DNA of 64,000 nucleotides from Flavobacterium collinsii (GTDB taxonomy: Bacteria; Bacteroidota; Bacteroidia; Flavobacteriales; Flavobacteriaceae). Each line of letters starts with the position of its first letter. Positions within the stretch are counted from its first letter, which is position 1. Both the position numbers and the translations under genes were made by a program. The notes beneath the pieces are model-generated. The model ran no database searches. It saw nothing but the letters and a program-made list of their open reading frames with translations, and was not told the DNA's origin. Of this stretch, positions 7,862 through 17,308 are shown piece after piece. Location: contig NZ_CADCST010000053.1 of the NCBI RefSeq assembly GCF_902804485.1, forward strand, positions 1 through 64,000. The letters are read 5' to 3'.

Positions 7862-10387
7862 ATGGAAGGTTTTCTTTTAGCCCTGTTATTTTGCTTTTTG
7901 TTCTATATCCTTAATACCATAAAAGGTCGTTTTGATCATCTTGAAGATGATATTCAAAAACTCAGTAAAAAAATTGATTTATTAAAAACAGCAGAAAAAA
8001 CAACCGAAAATATTTCGGTTGCTCCAATTCCTGTTGTTAAAAAAGAAGATTTCAGAACAATACCGGAACAATCGAATCAAAATATTCCTGAACCTGTTAA
8101 GCCCGAAGTTGTCGAGGAAAAAATTTCTATTGTAACATCAACGGAAGAAATTAAGACTTCGGAACCTGAAAAGCCCCTTTCTCCGACAGCATTACAACCT
8201 GCTTCAGCACCTGAAAAAATAACTCCGCAACAGATTGCTCCTGCAGTACCTGAAAAATCATTTTGGGAGAATTTCAAAGAAAAAAATCCGGATCTGGAAA
8301 AATTTATCGGAGAGAACTTAATTAACAAAATTGGAATCTTGATTCTGGTTTTAGGAATAAGCTATTTTGTAAAATATGCGATCGACAAAGACTGGATTAA
8401 TGAACCCGCACGTGTTGGAATTGGTATTTTATGCGGAGCATTAGTTATGGGAATTGCGCATAAATTGCGTAAAAACTATGCTGCATTCAGCTCTGTTATT
8501 GTTGCAGGTGCCATTGCCATCTTTTATTTCACCATCGGAATTGCTTTTCACGATTATCACCTGTTCAATCAAACGGTTGCTTTTAGCATCATGGTAATCA
8601 TTACCGCTTTTAGCGCCTTAATTTCTTTATCGTACGACAGAATCGAATTAGCAGTACTTTCTCTTATTGGAGGATTTGCAGTTCCTTTTATGGTGAGTAC
8701 CGGCACAGGAAACTACATTGTTCTTTTTACCTATATTGCGATTTTAAACATCGGAATTTTAGCTATTGCCTCTTATAAAAAATGGAATCTGGTTAATATT
8801 CTCTCTTATATCTTTACGGTTCTCTTATTCGCAGCTTGGTTATCGAAGGATTTAAATTCTGACAAGCCGCATTACGCGGGAGGTTTCCTATTTGGATTCC
8901 TCTTCTACTTTATCTTCATTTTAATGAACATAATTAACAATATCAGATCAAAAGGAGAGTTTTCAAAAACCCAGCTTACTATTCTGGCGAGCAACACGTT
9001 TCTGTTCTATGCAGCCGGAATGACCATTTTAACCTCTTATCATGCTGAATTAAAAGGTTTGTTCACCACGGCTTTAGCGCTCTTAAATTTAATTTATGCC
9101 TGGTTCTTATACAAGAAATTCGAACTCGACAAGAAAGCTGCTTATCTGCTTATCGGACTAACCCTGACTTTTGTAACATTAGCCATTCCTATTCAGTTTG
9201 AAGGAAATTATATCACACTATTTTGGGCTACCGAAGCCGTTTTATTATTGTGGCTGGCACAAAAATCAAAAATAACGAGCTATCGATTTGGCGCTGTAAT
9301 TGTTCACATCTTAATGATTTTTAGTCTGATCATGGATTGGAATCATTACTACAATAGCGATCTTCCTTTAAGTATTGTCATAAATCCAATTTTTATAACC
9401 GGTGTTTTTGCTGTAGCTTCTTTGTCTGCAATTTGGTATTTGTTAAAAAATGAAACCGAAGATTCACCCCTCTTCAATATCACTTTCAATCCGAAAACGT
9501 ACAAGAAATTCCTCGCTGGCGCGGCTGTTGGAATAGGTTATTTTACTGGTTTATTTGAAGTCATTTATCAATCTAATCATTATATCGAAAACCTTTACAG
9601 TTCGATTGCACTCCCAATTTTATATCACTTACTGTTCTCTGCATTATATACCTCATTTCGAATCGGGAGAAAAACGGCAACAGGATATCAGGGCGCCTTG
9701 TTAATAGCCCTGTCAAATATAGTTTTATTCACATTCTGGTTTTCCAATTATCCGTTTTTAGAACACCGAGATATTATTACTTCGGGTGTTGGAACATCCA
9801 TTGCTTTTTATCTTCATTATATTTCGCTGCTTATCACCATTTATTTTGGTTACCAATTGTTTCAGATTTATAAAAAAGTAAATTTCACTTTTCTTCAGAG
9901 CCCGTATCTCATCTGGGGCGCCGCTTTTTTTATCTTGTATATTACCAGCTTAGAAGTGATGCTGCATGGTCTTATTATAATGAACTCCCCCGTAACTCCT
10001 CATGACTTACAAACAAGTATCTATACAGAATACAAATCTAATTTGCCTTATCTGCGTGAATTAATGGCTGGAGACTCTATTCATGTGGCCAGTATTAAAA
10101 TAATCAAAACCGGCTTTCCTATTCTTTGGGGAATCCTGGCCTTTCTATTTTTAATCATCGGAATCAAAAAACAACAAAAATCTTTACGAATTATCGCTTT
10201 ATCTTTGCTTGGATTAACCATTTTAAAATTATTCCTATACGATATTAGCAACATTTCCGAAACCGGAAAAATTATATCCTTTATCCTCCTGGGAATATTA
10301 ATTTTAATTATCTCCTTTGTATATCAAAAAATCAAAGTCTTAGTTATTGACGAAAACAAGCTAAAAGACAACAATGAAACTAAATAA
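7862..10387 (+). CDS. DUF2339 polytopic membrane protein
   Basis: An 841-aa membrane protein. Residues 1-20 are a membrane anchor, 20-45 a short coiled coil, and 50-145 a Pro/Glu/Lys-rich linker. Then comes the DUF2339 core starting NLINKIGILILVLGISYFVKYAIDKDWI, with some twenty further hydrophobic segments to the end. DUF2339 proteins are of unknown function. This one overlaps by 14 bases with a DUF3999 gene, a pairing I know from other bacteria, which suggests the two products act together at the cell envelope. The start is the only ATG before the first membrane segment. Confidence 0.85.
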   Translation: MEGFLLALLFCFLFYILNTIKGRFDHLEDDIQKLSKKIDLLKTAEKTTENISVAPIPVVKKEDFRTIPEQSNQNIPEPVKPEVVEEKISIVTSTEEIKTSEPEKPLSPTALQPASAPEKITPQQIAPAVPEKSFWENFKEKNPDLEKFIGENLINKIGILILVLGISYFVKYAIDKDWINEPARVGIGILCGALVMGIAHKLRKNYAAFSSVIVAGAIAIFYFTIGIAFHDYHLFNQTVAFSIMVIITAFSALISLSYDRIELAVLSLIGGFAVPFMVSTGTGNYIVLFTYIAILNIGILAIASYKKWNLVNILSYIFTVLLFAAWLSKDLNSDKPHYAGGFLFGFLFYFIFILMNIINNIRSKGEFSKTQLTILASNTFLFYAAGMTILTSYHAELKGLFTTALALLNLIYAWFLYKKFELDKKAAYLLIGLTLTFVTLAIPIQFEGNYITLFWATEAVLLLWLAQKSKITSYRFGAVIVHILMIFSLIMDWNHYYNSDLPLSIVINPIFITGVFAVASLSAIWYLLKNETEDSPLFNITFNPKTYKKFLAGAAVGIGYFTGLFEVIYQSNHYIENLYSSIALPILYHLLFSALYTSFRIGRKTATGYQGALLIALSNIVLFTFWFSNYPFLEHRDIITSGVGTSIAFYLHYISLLITIYFGYQLFQIYKKVNFTFLQSPYLIWGAAFFILYITSLEVMLHGLIIMNSPVTPHDLQTSIYTEYKSNLPYLRELMAGDSIHVASIKIIKTGFPILWGILAFLFLIIGIKKQQKSLRIIALSLLGLTILKLFLYDISNISETGKIISFILLGILILIISFVYQKIKVLVIDENKLKDNNETK

Positions 10388-11606
10388 ATTTATCTTACTC
10401 CTATTTTTTGCAAACCTTTCTTTTGGGCAATATCAAGCTACCGGAAAAATAAAACCCGTTTCAGAGAAAGGTTTTCATGAAATTGTTTTGTCTCCCGAAA
10501 TAAGATCTTATTCCAAACAAGATCTTAGTGACATAAGATTATTTGACTCAAAAGGAAATGAGGTTCCGTATTTCATCCAGACTCCTAAAAACAATACGAT
10601 AAGCACTTTTGAAGAGTACACAATTACCTCAAAAACAGCTACTCCAAAAAAGCAAACCTCAGTTATTATTGCAATTCCGTCTGATAAAAACCACAATCAG
10701 ATCTCACTTTTTATTGTAAATTCTGATGCCGAAAAAAGATATACGGTTTCCGGAAGTGACGATCAAAAAAAATGGTTCGGAATCTCCAATGCTCAAATTT
10801 TAGATGAACTAAGCAGTACGTCAGAAACCAGCGTTATTAAAACTATTACATATCCATTAAACACCTACCGTTACTTAAAAATTGATTTTGACGATCAAAA
10901 AACGCTCCCCGTTAACATCTTAAAAGCCGGTAATTTCACCAACCAGATTCACCAAAGATCTTTAGAGGAAATCACTTCCGGCAAATCAACTGTAACAGAA
11001 AATCATTCGAAGAAAGAAACACAAATTCACGTACTTTTTGATGCCCCGCAAATCATCAACCAAATTTCATTTGAAATTACAAAACCTACTTATTACAACC
11101 GTAAAGTTGTTTTATACAAAAAAGGAAAAAGACAGTTAAAAAGAAAATCAATAGAAACAGAAGAAGAAATCGCGACATTCGAATTAAATTCAAATGTAAA
11201 AAACACTTTTGCGATCTCAGAAATATTCGAAAAAGAGCTTTTTATAAAAATAGAAAACAACGACAATCCCCCACTATCAATTTTAAAAGTAAAATTTAGT
11301 CAAAACCCGGTTTCGATGGTTGCCGAACTTAACTTAAACGAAAATTATATTCTTAAAACCGGAAACAAATCCATGACTGCTCCGGAATATGATTTGTCTG
11401 CTTTTAAAAACAATATTGCCTCAAATTTACCACAAACCTTTGTTTACGATATTCAGCAAAAAGCGACAGTAAAAAATCAAACACAAACCAAATCTTTCTG
11501 GCAACAATCCTGGTTTATGTGGCTGTGCATTTTGTCAGGAGGTGCAACCATTTTATTTTTCACAACAAGCCTTGTAAAAGATTTGAAAAAGAAAAATGGG
11601 CAGTAA
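10374..11606 (+). CDS. DUF3999 family envelope protein
   Basis: A 410-aa protein with a signal peptide (MKLNKFILLLFFANLSFGQ), a large beta-rich periplasmic region (residues 20-375) and one C-terminal membrane helix (about 378-402) followed by the basic tail KDLKKKNGQ. The pattern and the sequence Y(R)YLKIDFDDQKTLPVNIL fit the DUF3999 family, which has two discoidin-like sandwich regions and unknown function. The start overlaps the DUF2339 gene by 14 bases, so the two are translationally linked. The domain call is from memory of the family. Confidence 0.7.
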   Translation: MKLNKFILLLFFANLSFGQYQATGKIKPVSEKGFHEIVLSPEIRSYSKQDLSDIRLFDSKGNEVPYFIQTPKNNTISTFEEYTITSKTATPKKQTSVIIAIPSDKNHNQISLFIVNSDAEKRYTVSGSDDQKKWFGISNAQILDELSSTSETSVIKTITYPLNTYRYLKIDFDDQKTLPVNILKAGNFTNQIHQRSLEEITSGKSTVTENHSKKETQIHVLFDAPQIINQISFEITKPTYYNRKVVLYKKGKRQLKRKSIETEEEIATFELNSNVKNTFAISEIFEKELFIKIENNDNPPLSILKVKFSQNPVSMVAELNLNENYILKTGNKSMTAPEYDLSAFKNNIASNLPQTFVYDIQQKATVKNQTQTKSFWQQSWFMWLCILSGGATILFFTTSLVKDLKKKNGQ

Positions 11607-11842
11607 ACTTTTCTCGATTTTTAATTCTATTTTTCTGACTAAAGTAGAATTCTGTTCTTTTTCAACTAAAAGAAAGCAAAAAATAGAGCGAAATTTCGTT
11701 CCTGATTTTTCATTATCCTCAAAATAAATTCCAGAAAACACGCACCATACAACGATTAGCCGAAGTTTCTTAAATGTTAACAAAATAGATTTTCAGAAAC
11801 CATAAATAATTGTATTTTTACGGTTCAAAATTCAGAAAATAA

Positions 11843-12610
11843 ATGGGCAAAATCATTGCGATTGCTAATCAAAAAGGAGGCGTTGGAAAGACTACTACAT
11901 CTGTAAATCTTGCAGCCTCATTAGGTGTTTTAGAAAAGAAAGTATTATTGATCGATGCCGATCCACAAGCCAATGCTACATCTGGCCTTGGGATTGATGT
12001 AGAGTCAGTTGAAGCCGGAACTTATCAAATCCTGGAACACAGTATAACACCAAAAGAAGCCGTTTTAAAATGTACAGCTCCAAATGTTGATGTGATACCT
12101 GCACACATTGACCTTGTTGCCATCGAAATCGAATTGGTTGATAAAGAAAACAGAGAGTACATGCTTAAAAAAGCATTGGAAAGTGTAAGAGACGAATATG
12201 ATTATATCATTATTGACTGCGCACCTTCTCTTGGTTTATTAACCCTGAATGCTTTAACAGCGGCTGACTCAGTAGTTATCCCAATTCAATGTGAATATTT
12301 TGCACTTGAGGGATTAGGGAAATTATTGAACACAATAAAAAGTATTCAAAAAATACACAACCCGGATCTTGACATCGAAGGATTGTTACTAACCATGTAC
12401 GATTCGAGATTACGTTTGTCTAACCAGGTTGTAGAAGAGGTTCAAAAACACTTTAACGATATGGTTTTTGACACCGTTATTCAGCGAAATGTGAAATTAA
12501 GCGAAGCACCAAGTTTTGGAGAAAGCATCATTAATTATGACGCAACCAGCAAAGGAGCAGTTAATTACATCAATTTAGCTCAGGAGATTATAAAGAAAAA
12601 CAGCAAATAG
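11843..12610 (+). CDS. parA: ParA/Soj chromosome-partition ATPase
   Basis: A 255-aa cytoplasmic Walker-type ATPase that binds DNA non-specifically and moves ParB-bound origins. The deviant Walker A KGGVGKTT occupies residues 11-18, with DADPQAN after it and the Walker B stretch IIIDCAPSLG near 130. It is followed 5 bases later by parB. This starts a likely operon parA-parB-DUF5683-dapB-lepB. The region upstream (11607-11842) holds no gene. Confidence 0.95.
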   Translation: MGKIIAIANQKGGVGKTTTSVNLAASLGVLEKKVLLIDADPQANATSGLGIDVESVEAGTYQILEHSITPKEAVLKCTAPNVDVIPAHIDLVAIEIELVDKENREYMLKKALESVRDEYDYIIIDCAPSLGLLTLNALTAADSVVIPIQCEYFALEGLGKLLNTIKSIQKIHNPDLDIEGLLLTMYDSRLRLSNQVVEEVQKHFNDMVFDTVIQRNVKLSEAPSFGESIINYDATSKGAVNYINLAQEIIKKNSK

Positions 12611-12615
12611 TTTTT

Positions 12616-13518
12616 ATGACAAAAGCAATTAAAAAACAAGCCTTAGGAAGAGGATTATCAGCGTTATTAAAAGATCCGGAAAACGACATTACATCAGTAG
12701 AGGACAAAAATGCTGACAAGGTTGTTGGAAATATCATTGAGCTTGAAATAAGTGCTATCGAAATAAATCCGTTTCAGCCCAGAAGCAATTTTAACGAAGA
12801 GTCGTTACGTGAATTAGCCACTTCTATTAGAGAACTTGGTGTAATTCAACCTATTACTGTTCGCAAATTAGATTTCAACAAATACCAGCTAATTTCTGGA
12901 GAGCGTCGTTTACGTGCTTCGACTTTAGTAGGACTAACACATGTGCCTGCTTATATTCGTATTGCCAATGACAACGAATCATTGGTTATGGCTTTGGTTG
13001 AAAACATTCAGCGTCATGACTTAGATCCAATTGAGATCGCACTTTCATACCAGCGTTTGATTGACGAAATTCAACTGACACAGGAGCAAATGAGCGAGCG
13101 TGTTGGAAAAAAGCGTTCTACTATTGCCAATTATTTACGTCTTTTAAAACTGGATCCGATCATTCAAACCGGTATCCGTGATGGTTTTATCAGCATGGGA
13201 CACGGTAGAGCCATCATTAATATTGAAGACTTAGATATTCAAACAGATATCTACCAAAAAATAGTAAGTCAGAACTTGTCCGTTCGTGAAACCGAAACTT
13301 TAGTAAAAAATTATCACGAAAGCTTAAAGCCAAGACCGGAAGGAAAACCTAAAGCTGACTCTTCTTTTGTAGTTAGAGAAACACAGAAAAACACCTTCAA
13401 CGATTATTTTGGTTCGAAAGTTGATATAAAAGTTGCCGGTAACGGTAAAGGAAAAATCTCCATTCCTTTTGACTCGGAAGCCGACTTTAACAGAATAATA
13501 AAATTAATAAACGGATAG
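12616..13518 (+). CDS. parB: ParB/Spo0J partition protein
   Basis: A 300-aa partner of ParA that binds parS sites and spreads as a CTP-dependent clamp. Visible are the N-terminal LGRGLSALL, the nucleotide-binding GERRLRA and ENIQRHDLDPIE motifs (residues about 95-140), a helix-turn-helix (EQMSERVGKKRSTIANYLRLL) and a C-terminal dimerisation region. It ends TAG at 13518, where the next gene starts with an overlapping GTG. I found no perfect parS palindrome in the window. Confidence 0.95.
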   Translation: MTKAIKKQALGRGLSALLKDPENDITSVEDKNADKVVGNIIELEISAIEINPFQPRSNFNEESLRELATSIRELGVIQPITVRKLDFNKYQLISGERRLRASTLVGLTHVPAYIRIANDNESLVMALVENIQRHDLDPIEIALSYQRLIDEIQLTQEQMSERVGKKRSTIANYLRLLKLDPIIQTGIRDGFISMGHGRAIINIEDLDIQTDIYQKIVSQNLSVRETETLVKNYHESLKPRPEGKPKADSSFVVRETQKNTFNDYFGSKVDIKVAGNGKGKISIPFDSEADFNRIIKLING

Positions 13519-14078
13519 TGAATAAAATTGTCCCCATAAGTCTATTGTTCTTTCTCATAGGAACCGTTTCTCTTTTTGCTCAGGTAAAAAAAGACACGGT
13601 TTTGGTCGTTAAAGACACTAGCAAATTGCAGGAAATCGATCCGCTTACGCCTGCAAAAGCAGCATTCTACTCGGCGATTTTACCTGGTTTAGGTCAGGCT
13701 TACAATAAAAAATACTGGAAAATTCCTTTAGTTTACGGAGCGATCGGTACGAGTTTATACTTTTATCTTGACAATAACAAAAAATACAACAATTATCGTG
13801 ACGCCTACAAACGAAGACTAGAAGGTTATAACGATGATAACTATAAATTTCTGGACGACAGCAGACTTATTGCCGGTCAGAAATTCTATCAGCGAAACAG
13901 AGATTTATCTTTACTCTTTGTAGTTGGTTTTTATGCCCTGAACATTATTGATGCCAATGTCGACGCTGCATTGATTCAGTTTAACGTAAACGAAAGATTA
14001 TCATTACGTCCGGAAATTTATCCTGACACTGTAACTTTCAAACCAAACGTTGGACTAACTTTTAATTACCACTTTTAA
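13518..14078 (+). CDS. DUF5683 envelope protein
   Basis: A 186-aa exported protein: signal peptide (to about residue 22, LFAQ), then KAAFYSAILPGLGQAYNKKYWKIP, the signature of the DUF5683 family, with two further hydrophobic helices (about residues 70-90 and 130-150). The function is unknown. The start is GTG at 13518, overlapping the parB stop by one base (TAGTG), which suggests translational coupling. This gene is regularly found between parB and dapB in flavobacteria. Confidence 0.8.
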   Translation: MNKIVPISLLFFLIGTVSLFAQVKKDTVLVVKDTSKLQEIDPLTPAKAAFYSAILPGLGQAYNKKYWKIPLVYGAIGTSLYFYLDNNKKYNNYRDAYKRRLEGYNDDNYKFLDDSRLIAGQKFYQRNRDLSLLFVVGFYALNIIDANVDAALIQFNVNERLSLRPEIYPDTVTFKPNVGLTFNYHF

Positions 14079-14115
14079 ATAGCTCCGGTTATTTGAATTT
14101 AAAAAAATACACGAA

Positions 14116-14817
14116 ATGAAAATTGCGCTTTTAGGATACGGAAAAATGGGTAAAGTAATCGAGCGAATTGCTTTAGAAAGAGGTCATGAAATTGTTTTAA
14201 AGAAAGACGAATTCAGTACTTATGACGGACTTTCAACAGCCGATGTTGCTATCGATTTCAGCGTCCCAACTGCTGCCGTTGACAATATTTCAAATTGCTT
14301 TCATTCTAATGTTCCCGTAGTTTCAGGAACAACAGGCTGGCTAGAACATTATGATGAAATGATAACACTTTGCAACGAAAAGAAAGGTGGTTTTATCTCA
14401 AGTTCTAACTTCAGTTTAGGCGTTAATATTTTCTTTGAACTGAATGAATATCTGGCCAAAATTATGGCTCAGTTTGATTCGTATAAAGTTACAATGGAAG
14501 AAATTCATCATACTCATAAACTAGATGCACCAAGCGGTACTGCAATTTCTTTAGCCAAAGGCGTGATCGAAAACAGCAATTATACCAATTGGACTTTAGA
14601 CGAGGCTAAAGACAACGAAATCTACATTGAAGCCAAAAGAATTGGAGAAGTTCCGGGAACTCATACCGTAGCTTACGATTCAGCTGTAGACAGTATCGAA
14701 TTGAAACATACCGCACACAATCGTGAAGGTTTTGCCCTTGGAGCCGTGATTGCTGCAGAATGGCTTGCCGGAAAAACGGGTATCTATTCTATGAAAGACG
14801 TATTAAATTTAAAATAA
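14116..14817 (+). CDS. dapB: 4-hydroxy-tetrahydrodipicolinate reductase
   Basis: A 233-aa enzyme of the lysine/diaminopimelate pathway that reduces the DapA product with NAD(P)H. Visible are the N-terminal dinucleotide-binding GYGKMGK (residues 7-13), the GTTGW motif at 71-75, and the active-site signature EEIHHTHKLDAPSGTA (residues 128-143) with the catalytic His pair and Lys. It is about 40 residues shorter than the E. coli enzyme, as in other Bacteroidota. It supplies peptidoglycan precursors and sits 37 bases after the DUF5683 gene. Confidence 0.95.
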   Translation: MKIALLGYGKMGKVIERIALERGHEIVLKKDEFSTYDGLSTADVAIDFSVPTAAVDNISNCFHSNVPVVSGTTGWLEHYDEMITLCNEKKGGFISSSNFSLGVNIFFELNEYLAKIMAQFDSYKVTMEEIHHTHKLDAPSGTAISLAKGVIENSNYTNWTLDEAKDNEIYIEAKRIGEVPGTHTVAYDSAVDSIELKHTAHNREGFALGAVIAAEWLAGKTGIYSMKDVLNLK

Positions 14818-14882
14818 ACAGTTATAAAGGTTGAGGTAATTTTCAAATTAGACCCCTGCCCTGAAACTTTAAACAAAATATT

Positions 14883-16436
14883 ATGACACTATATTATTGG
14901 TTTGTATTTTTCTTAGCCGTTCAGATTATTCACTTTTTGGGAACCTGGAAACTGTATCAGGCTGCCGGAAGAAAAAGTTGGGAAGCTGCAATTCCGGTTT
15001 ACAATTCAATCGTTTTAATGAAAATAATCAGTCGCCCGACCTGGTGGACTTTATTACTTTTCATTCCAATTATCAACCTGATTATGTTTCCTGTTGTTTG
15101 GGTAGAAACATTAAGAACGTTTGGTAAAAAAACAACTTTAGATACTCTTTTAGGAATCTTCACTTTAGGTTTCTATATCTATTATATAAACTACACTCAA
15201 AAATTAGTACACAACGCTGACAGAAAATTGACCTCAGAAAATAAAGCAAGCGATACGTTAAGTTCTTTACTTTTTGCAGTTATTGTGGCAACGCTTGTAC
15301 ATACTTATTTAGTGCAGCCTTACACAATTCCTACCTCGTCTTTAGAAAAATCATTATTAATTGGTGACTTTTTATTTGTTAGTAAAGTAAATTACGGCCC
15401 ACGAGTACCTATGACTACCGTTGCATTACCGATGGTTCATGACTCTATACCTTTTGTAAAACAAAAATCTTATTTGAAATGGCCACAATTGCCTTATTTC
15501 AGATTACCTGCCTTAGAAAAAATAAAACGATCTGATATAGTGGTTTTTAACTGGCCTGTCGATACGGTTCATTATTTCTACGAACCAAAAGGAAGACCAG
15601 GAGTTATCAAACCTATTGATAAAAAATCAAATTACGTAAAAAGATGCGTAGGTATCCCGGGAGACAGTTTATCTATTAAAGACGGATTTGTTTTCATTAA
15701 CGGAAAAAAATTAGTTTTACCGGAAAGAGCAAAACCACAATACTCTTATTCAGTAGCCATAGATCCAAAAATACCTATCGATTTTGAATCTCTGGTAAGA
15801 GAACTTGATATTACAGACGGAGCAGGATTTAAAAGCGAAAAAAGAGATACTCTTTATTTCAGAGCTTTAACCGAAGCCAGTGCAGAGCGCCTTAAAAACA
15901 CTCCGGGAATTACGGCTGTAAAAAGAGAAATTGACAGAGGAAATGACAATGCTATTTTCCCTCATATCAACAAATGGAATCAGGATAATTTTGGTCCGAT
16001 TTACATTCCGGAAGCAGGAAAAACAGTTGCGTTAACCAATGAGTCACTTCCTTTTTACAAGGACATCATTACCACCTATGAAGGAAACACTTTGCAGTTG
16101 GACGGCTCTAAATTCTTAATCAACGGTAAACCTGCCACTACTTATACCTTCAAACAAAATTACTATTGGATGATGGGAGACAACCGTCACAACTCTGAAG
16201 ATAGTCGTTATTGGGGTTATGTTCCTGAAAACCATATCGTAGGAAAACCGGTTTTCATCTGGATGAGCTGGGATACTAACGGTAAAGGAATTAACAAAAT
16301 TCGTTGGAGTAGAGTTTTCACAACTGTTGATGGTGAAGGACAACCTCAATCATACTTTAAGTATTTCTTATTTATTCTTGCAGCTTACTTTGTTGGAGAA
16401 TATTTCTGGAGAAAAAGAAAAGAAAACAAAGCATAA
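14883..16436 (+). CDS. lepB: Signal peptidase I with DUF5684-like N-terminal membrane domain
   Basis: A 517-aa membrane peptidase that removes Sec signal peptides. Residues 1-115 form an extra multi-helix domain (DUF5684-like), followed by a further helix at about 127-143. The S26 catalytic domain has nucleophile Ser153 in IPTSSLEKS and general-base Lys253 in YVKRCVGIPGD, and the conserved MGDNRHNSEDSRYWGYV is near residue 430. A roughly 150-residue insertion lies between the Lys box and the MGDNR box. A C-terminal helix precedes a basic tail. The usual Met after the nucleophile is Leu here. The protein is longer than in E. coli but similar in plan to other flavobacterial LepB. Confidence 0.92.
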   Translation: MTLYYWFVFFLAVQIIHFLGTWKLYQAAGRKSWEAAIPVYNSIVLMKIISRPTWWTLLLFIPIINLIMFPVVWVETLRTFGKKTTLDTLLGIFTLGFYIYYINYTQKLVHNADRKLTSENKASDTLSSLLFAVIVATLVHTYLVQPYTIPTSSLEKSLLIGDFLFVSKVNYGPRVPMTTVALPMVHDSIPFVKQKSYLKWPQLPYFRLPALEKIKRSDIVVFNWPVDTVHYFYEPKGRPGVIKPIDKKSNYVKRCVGIPGDSLSIKDGFVFINGKKLVLPERAKPQYSYSVAIDPKIPIDFESLVRELDITDGAGFKSEKRDTLYFRALTEASAERLKNTPGITAVKREIDRGNDNAIFPHINKWNQDNFGPIYIPEAGKTVALTNESLPFYKDIITTYEGNTLQLDGSKFLINGKPATTYTFKQNYYWMMGDNRHNSEDSRYWGYVPENHIVGKPVFIWMSWDTNGKGINKIRWSRVFTTVDGEGQPQSYFKYFLFILAAYFVGEYFWRKRKENKA

Positions 16437-16458
16437 AATAAAAAAAGTTATTTTTGTC

Positions 16459-16512
16459 TCAGGTTTCAAGTTTCAGGTGCATTCAAAACCTGAAACTTGA
16501 AACCTGAAACTT
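16459..16512 (+). terminator. 20-bp fold-back terminator after lepB
   Basis: A perfect 20-bp inverted repeat (16459-16478 with 16488-16507) made of GTTTCAAG words closes a 9-nt loop and is followed by CTTTT. It separates lepB from the WbqC-family gene. It belongs to the same word family as 1097-1123. Confidence 0.65.
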
Positions 16513-16527
16513 TTAAAGCAATTAAAG

Positions 16528-17145
16528 ATGAACTCTCTCTTACTTCCTACTTATTTTCCATCGATAAGCCACTTTGCAGTTATGGCTCAATCTGAAAATA
16601 TTACTTTTGAAATGGAAGATAATTTTCAGAAACAAACCAACAGAAACCGTACGTACATTTATAGTCCAAACGGGATTCAGTTACTAAACATACCGGTTAA
16701 ACATTCAAAATCTGCGCATCAGAAAACGAAAGATGTTTTAATAGAGAATGAATTTGACTGGCAAAAACAACATTTCAAATCACTGGAAGCAGCTTACAGA
16801 AGCTCTCCTTTTTTTGAGTTTTTTGAAGATGATATTCGTCCTGTTTTTGAAAAGCAGCACACTTTTTTAATGGATCTAAATCTGGAAGTACTAGACATCA
16901 CTACTAAATGTCTACGAATGAAATTAGAGTTTAGCAAAACGACAGAGTATTTTCATGAAATAGAGAACATCTCCGATTTCAGAGTTTTGGCTAACGGAAA
17001 AAAAGATGTTAATACATTTGAAAAATACACTCAGGTTTTTGACGACAAGCATGGTTTTATCAATAATCTAAGTGTTTTGGATTTACTTTTTAATGAAGGT
17101 AAATTTGCTGTGGATTATTTAAAAACACAGAAACTACTGGTTTAA
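16528..17145 (+). CDS. WbqC-family protein
   Basis: A 205-aa cytoplasmic protein matching the WbqC-like family: LLPTYFPSISHFAVMAQ at the start, then the NRTYIYSPNGIQLLNIPVKH block at residues 39-58. Related proteins occur in O-antigen clusters and are suspected glycine/aminotransferase-like enzymes of sugar decoration, but no reaction is firmly known. The gene follows lepB after a fold-back terminator, a usual arrangement in Flavobacterium. It is convergent with the S37-like peptidase gene. Confidence 0.8.
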   Translation: MNSLLLPTYFPSISHFAVMAQSENITFEMEDNFQKQTNRNRTYIYSPNGIQLLNIPVKHSKSAHQKTKDVLIENEFDWQKQHFKSLEAAYRSSPFFEFFEDDIRPVFEKQHTFLMDLNLEVLDITTKCLRMKLEFSKTTEYFHEIENISDFRVLANGKKDVNTFEKYTQVFDDKHGFINNLSVLDLLFNEGKFAVDYLKTQKLLV

Positions 17146-17151
17146 GATTTA

Positions 17152-17278
17152 GGTTTAACCACAAAGAACGCAAAGATATTCGCAAAGTTCGCAGAGCTTT
17201 ATTTATGATAGCTTTGCGAACTTTGCGTTTGTATAAGATCTTATCATTAAAAATCCTTGCGTTCTTTGTGGTTAAACC
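17152..17278. repeat. Nested fold-back repeat at a convergent junction
   Basis: Two inverted repeats are nested: an outer 26-bp pair (17152-17177 with 17253-17278, one mismatch) and an inner 18-bp pair (17181-17198 with 17210-17227, one mismatch) rich in GCAAAG/CTTTGC. It fills the space between two convergent genes and may act as a bidirectional terminator. The inner arm is nearly the same as the inner arm of the repeats at 38801-39402. Confidence 0.9.
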
Positions 17279-17308
17279 AACAAGAAATTCTGATCAGGCA
17301 TTTTCTTT

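Noticed and set aside
11607..13518. parS site near parA/parB
   Set aside because: I looked for a TGTTYCACGTGRAACA-like palindrome and saw none in this part of the window.
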